NCBI RefSeq assembly: GCF_900499005.1
Contig: NZ_LS991316.1
Location: forward strand, 1,221,771-1,284,703
Length of the DNA stretch: 62,933 nt
From: Actinomyces culturomici
Lineage (GTDB): Bacteria > Actinomycetota > Actinomycetes > Actinomycetales > Actinomycetaceae
Direction of reading: 5' to 3'
Program-made: the position numbers and the translations under genes
Shown: in pieces, positions 62,039 to 62,933 of the stretch
How positions within the stretch are numbered: the stretch's first letter is position 1
Layout: every line of letters begins with the position of its first letter
The notes under the pieces: generated by a model
Told to the model about the DNA's origin: nothing
The model's database searches: none
Seen by the model: the letters and a program-made list of their open reading frames with translations, nothing else

Positions 62039-62933
62039 ATGGCGTCACAGTCCGACCGTCGACGCGCAGCCTTCCGATACCTCCTCGCCGGGCAGACGGT
62101 CTCCACTCTCGGCTCCCAGGTCACCTTCATCGCCCTCCCGCTCATCGCCGCCACCACCCTCGGCGCCTCCCCCTGGCAGATGGGGGTGCTCGCCGCCCTC
62201 GACAATCTCCCCTACCTCCTCTTCGGGCTCCTCGTCGGCCCTCTCGTCGACAGACGCAAACGCAGGCCCCTGATGATCCGGGCGGACCTCATGCGTGCGC
62301 TCGCGATCCTCCTCCCGATCATGGCCCTCTCCTCCCACCTCTCCTTCCCCCTCCTCGGCGCGATCGCCTTCGCCGTGGGCGTCGGCAACATCGTCTTCGA
62401 CGTCGCCTGCCAGGCGCAGATGCCCGAACTTGTCGAAGCGAAGGGCCTGGTGGCCGCGAACGGTGAGCTTCAAGCGGCCACCGGCATCGCCTCGCTCGCC
62501 GCGCCCGGCCTCGCGGGGATTCTCATCTCCGCCGTCGGAGCACCGCTCGCGCTCGTCTCGGACGCCGCCTCCTATCTCGTCTCCGCAGTTTCGATCCTCG
62601 CGCTTCGACGCGCCAGCCCTGCGGAATCCGAGCCGGGCCCGCGCGACACCAGACCGCTCCAGGAAATCCTCGCCGGGATCGCCGAGGTCCGCTCCGATCG
62701 GCGACTCGTGGGAATCGGCCTCATGGGGGCGTTCACCGCGATCGGACTCAACGCAACGTCGGCCGTCCTCCTCCTCATCCTGGCGCGCTCCTTCGGACTC
62801 GGCGCGCTCGGGATCGGCCTCGTCTTCGCCGCCTTCGCGCTCGGAGCCGCGGCCGGCGGCCTGGGAGCCGACAGGTTCGCACGGCGCCTCGGCCCCGGTC
62901 CCCTCCTCGCCGCGGGGCCCGCCCCCGCCTCCT
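62039..62933 (+). CDS. MFS efflux transporter (partial, runs off the window)
   Basis: At least 298 residues, open at the right edge. Starts MASQSDRRRAAFRYLLAGQ; membrane helices follow in the pattern of the MFS_3/EntS-like group, with the loop LVDRRKRRPLMIRADLMRA after helix 2. The final third is missing, so completeness cannot be judged. Its divergence from a TetR gene with two matched operators suggests it exports a compound sensed by that regulator. Substrate unknown. Confidence 0.88.
   Translation, partial: MASQSDRRRAAFRYLLAGQTVSTLGSQVTFIALPLIAATTLGASPWQMGVLAALDNLPYLLFGLLVGPLVDRRKRRPLMIRADLMRALAILLPIMALSSHLSFPLLGAIAFAVGVGNIVFDVACQAQMPELVEAKGLVAANGELQAATGIASLAAPGLAGILISAVGAPLALVSDAASYLVSAVSILALRRASPAESEPGPRDTRPLQEILAGIAEVRSDRRLVGIGLMGAFTAIGLNATSAVLLLILARSFGLGALGIGLVFAAFALGAAAGGLGADRFARRLGPGPLLAAGPAPAS

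Overview
The window is very GC-rich, densely coded actinobacterial DNA. Actinobacterial hallmarks are DUF3097 next to hrcA-dnaJ, the tandem clpP1-clpP2 pair, a solitary MazF/PemK-fold protein and a fused DppD-DppF ATPase. The fermentative glycyl-radical genes (pyruvate formate-lyase machinery) at the left edge suggest a facultatively anaerobic member of the Actinomycetaceae (Actinomyces/Schaalia-like). That placement is inference from gene content; no rRNA, tRNA or CRISPR array was seen.

Left part (1-7.2 kb): a stand-alone glycyl-radical domain protein (GrcA-like) and pflA, an SQR-like flavoprotein with a 62-aa partner, then def and a hexapeptide-repeat acetyltransferase on the minus strand. 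Next comes a scar: a class I glutamine amidotransferase lacking its 5' half, an internally deleted IS110-family element, and a frameshifted IS256-family element (5499-6908, 8-bp target duplication) inserted in the first codons of the IS110 transposase.

7.2-17.4 kb: an adenosine-deaminase-like enzyme with an atypical metal-site motif, bleomycin-hydrolase-type PepC, an aldose epimerase, and a putative plant-glycoside locus (GH1 beta-glucosidase, MFS transporter, divergent TetR regulator, GH78 alpha-L-rhamnosidase with a strong promoter and LacI-type operator). Both glycosidases lack signal peptides, so intact glycosides are probably imported and cut in the cytoplasm.

17.4-31.6 kb: mostly housekeeping on the minus strand: hrcA (CIRCE-like operator)-dnaJ-rsmE, DUF3097, an OPT-family oligopeptide transporter, a cupin, and the lepA-trmB-MFS-hemW operon with 4-nt overlaps. 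A TPR-like protein and a PemK/MazF-like protein with an Arg/Ser-rich N-terminal region follow.

31.6-49 kb: rpsT, a decayed BCCT transporter, holA, comEC (without a C-terminal metallo-beta-lactamase domain)-comEA, a frameshifted HerA/DUF853 ATPase, proC, an Na+/H+ antiporter lacking its first helices, then a translationally coupled peptide-transport operon (dppA-B-C-DF) ending in a C39-like peptidase, and an M20 peptidase. The OPT and Dpp transporters, PepC, the M20 peptidase and the C39-like protein point to heavy use of peptides.

49-62.9 kb: valS, a long-chain acyl-CoA ligase, chorismate mutase, clpX, a less GC-rich two-gene insert encoding an unrecognised secreted protein and an overlapping two-helix membrane protein, clpP2-clpP1 and tig, a beta-CASP RNase-like protein, and a divergent TetR/MFS pair with two matched operators. 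The MFS gene runs off the right edge. Several genes show frameshifts or internal deletions; whether these are real decay or assembly errors cannot be decided from the sequence alone.
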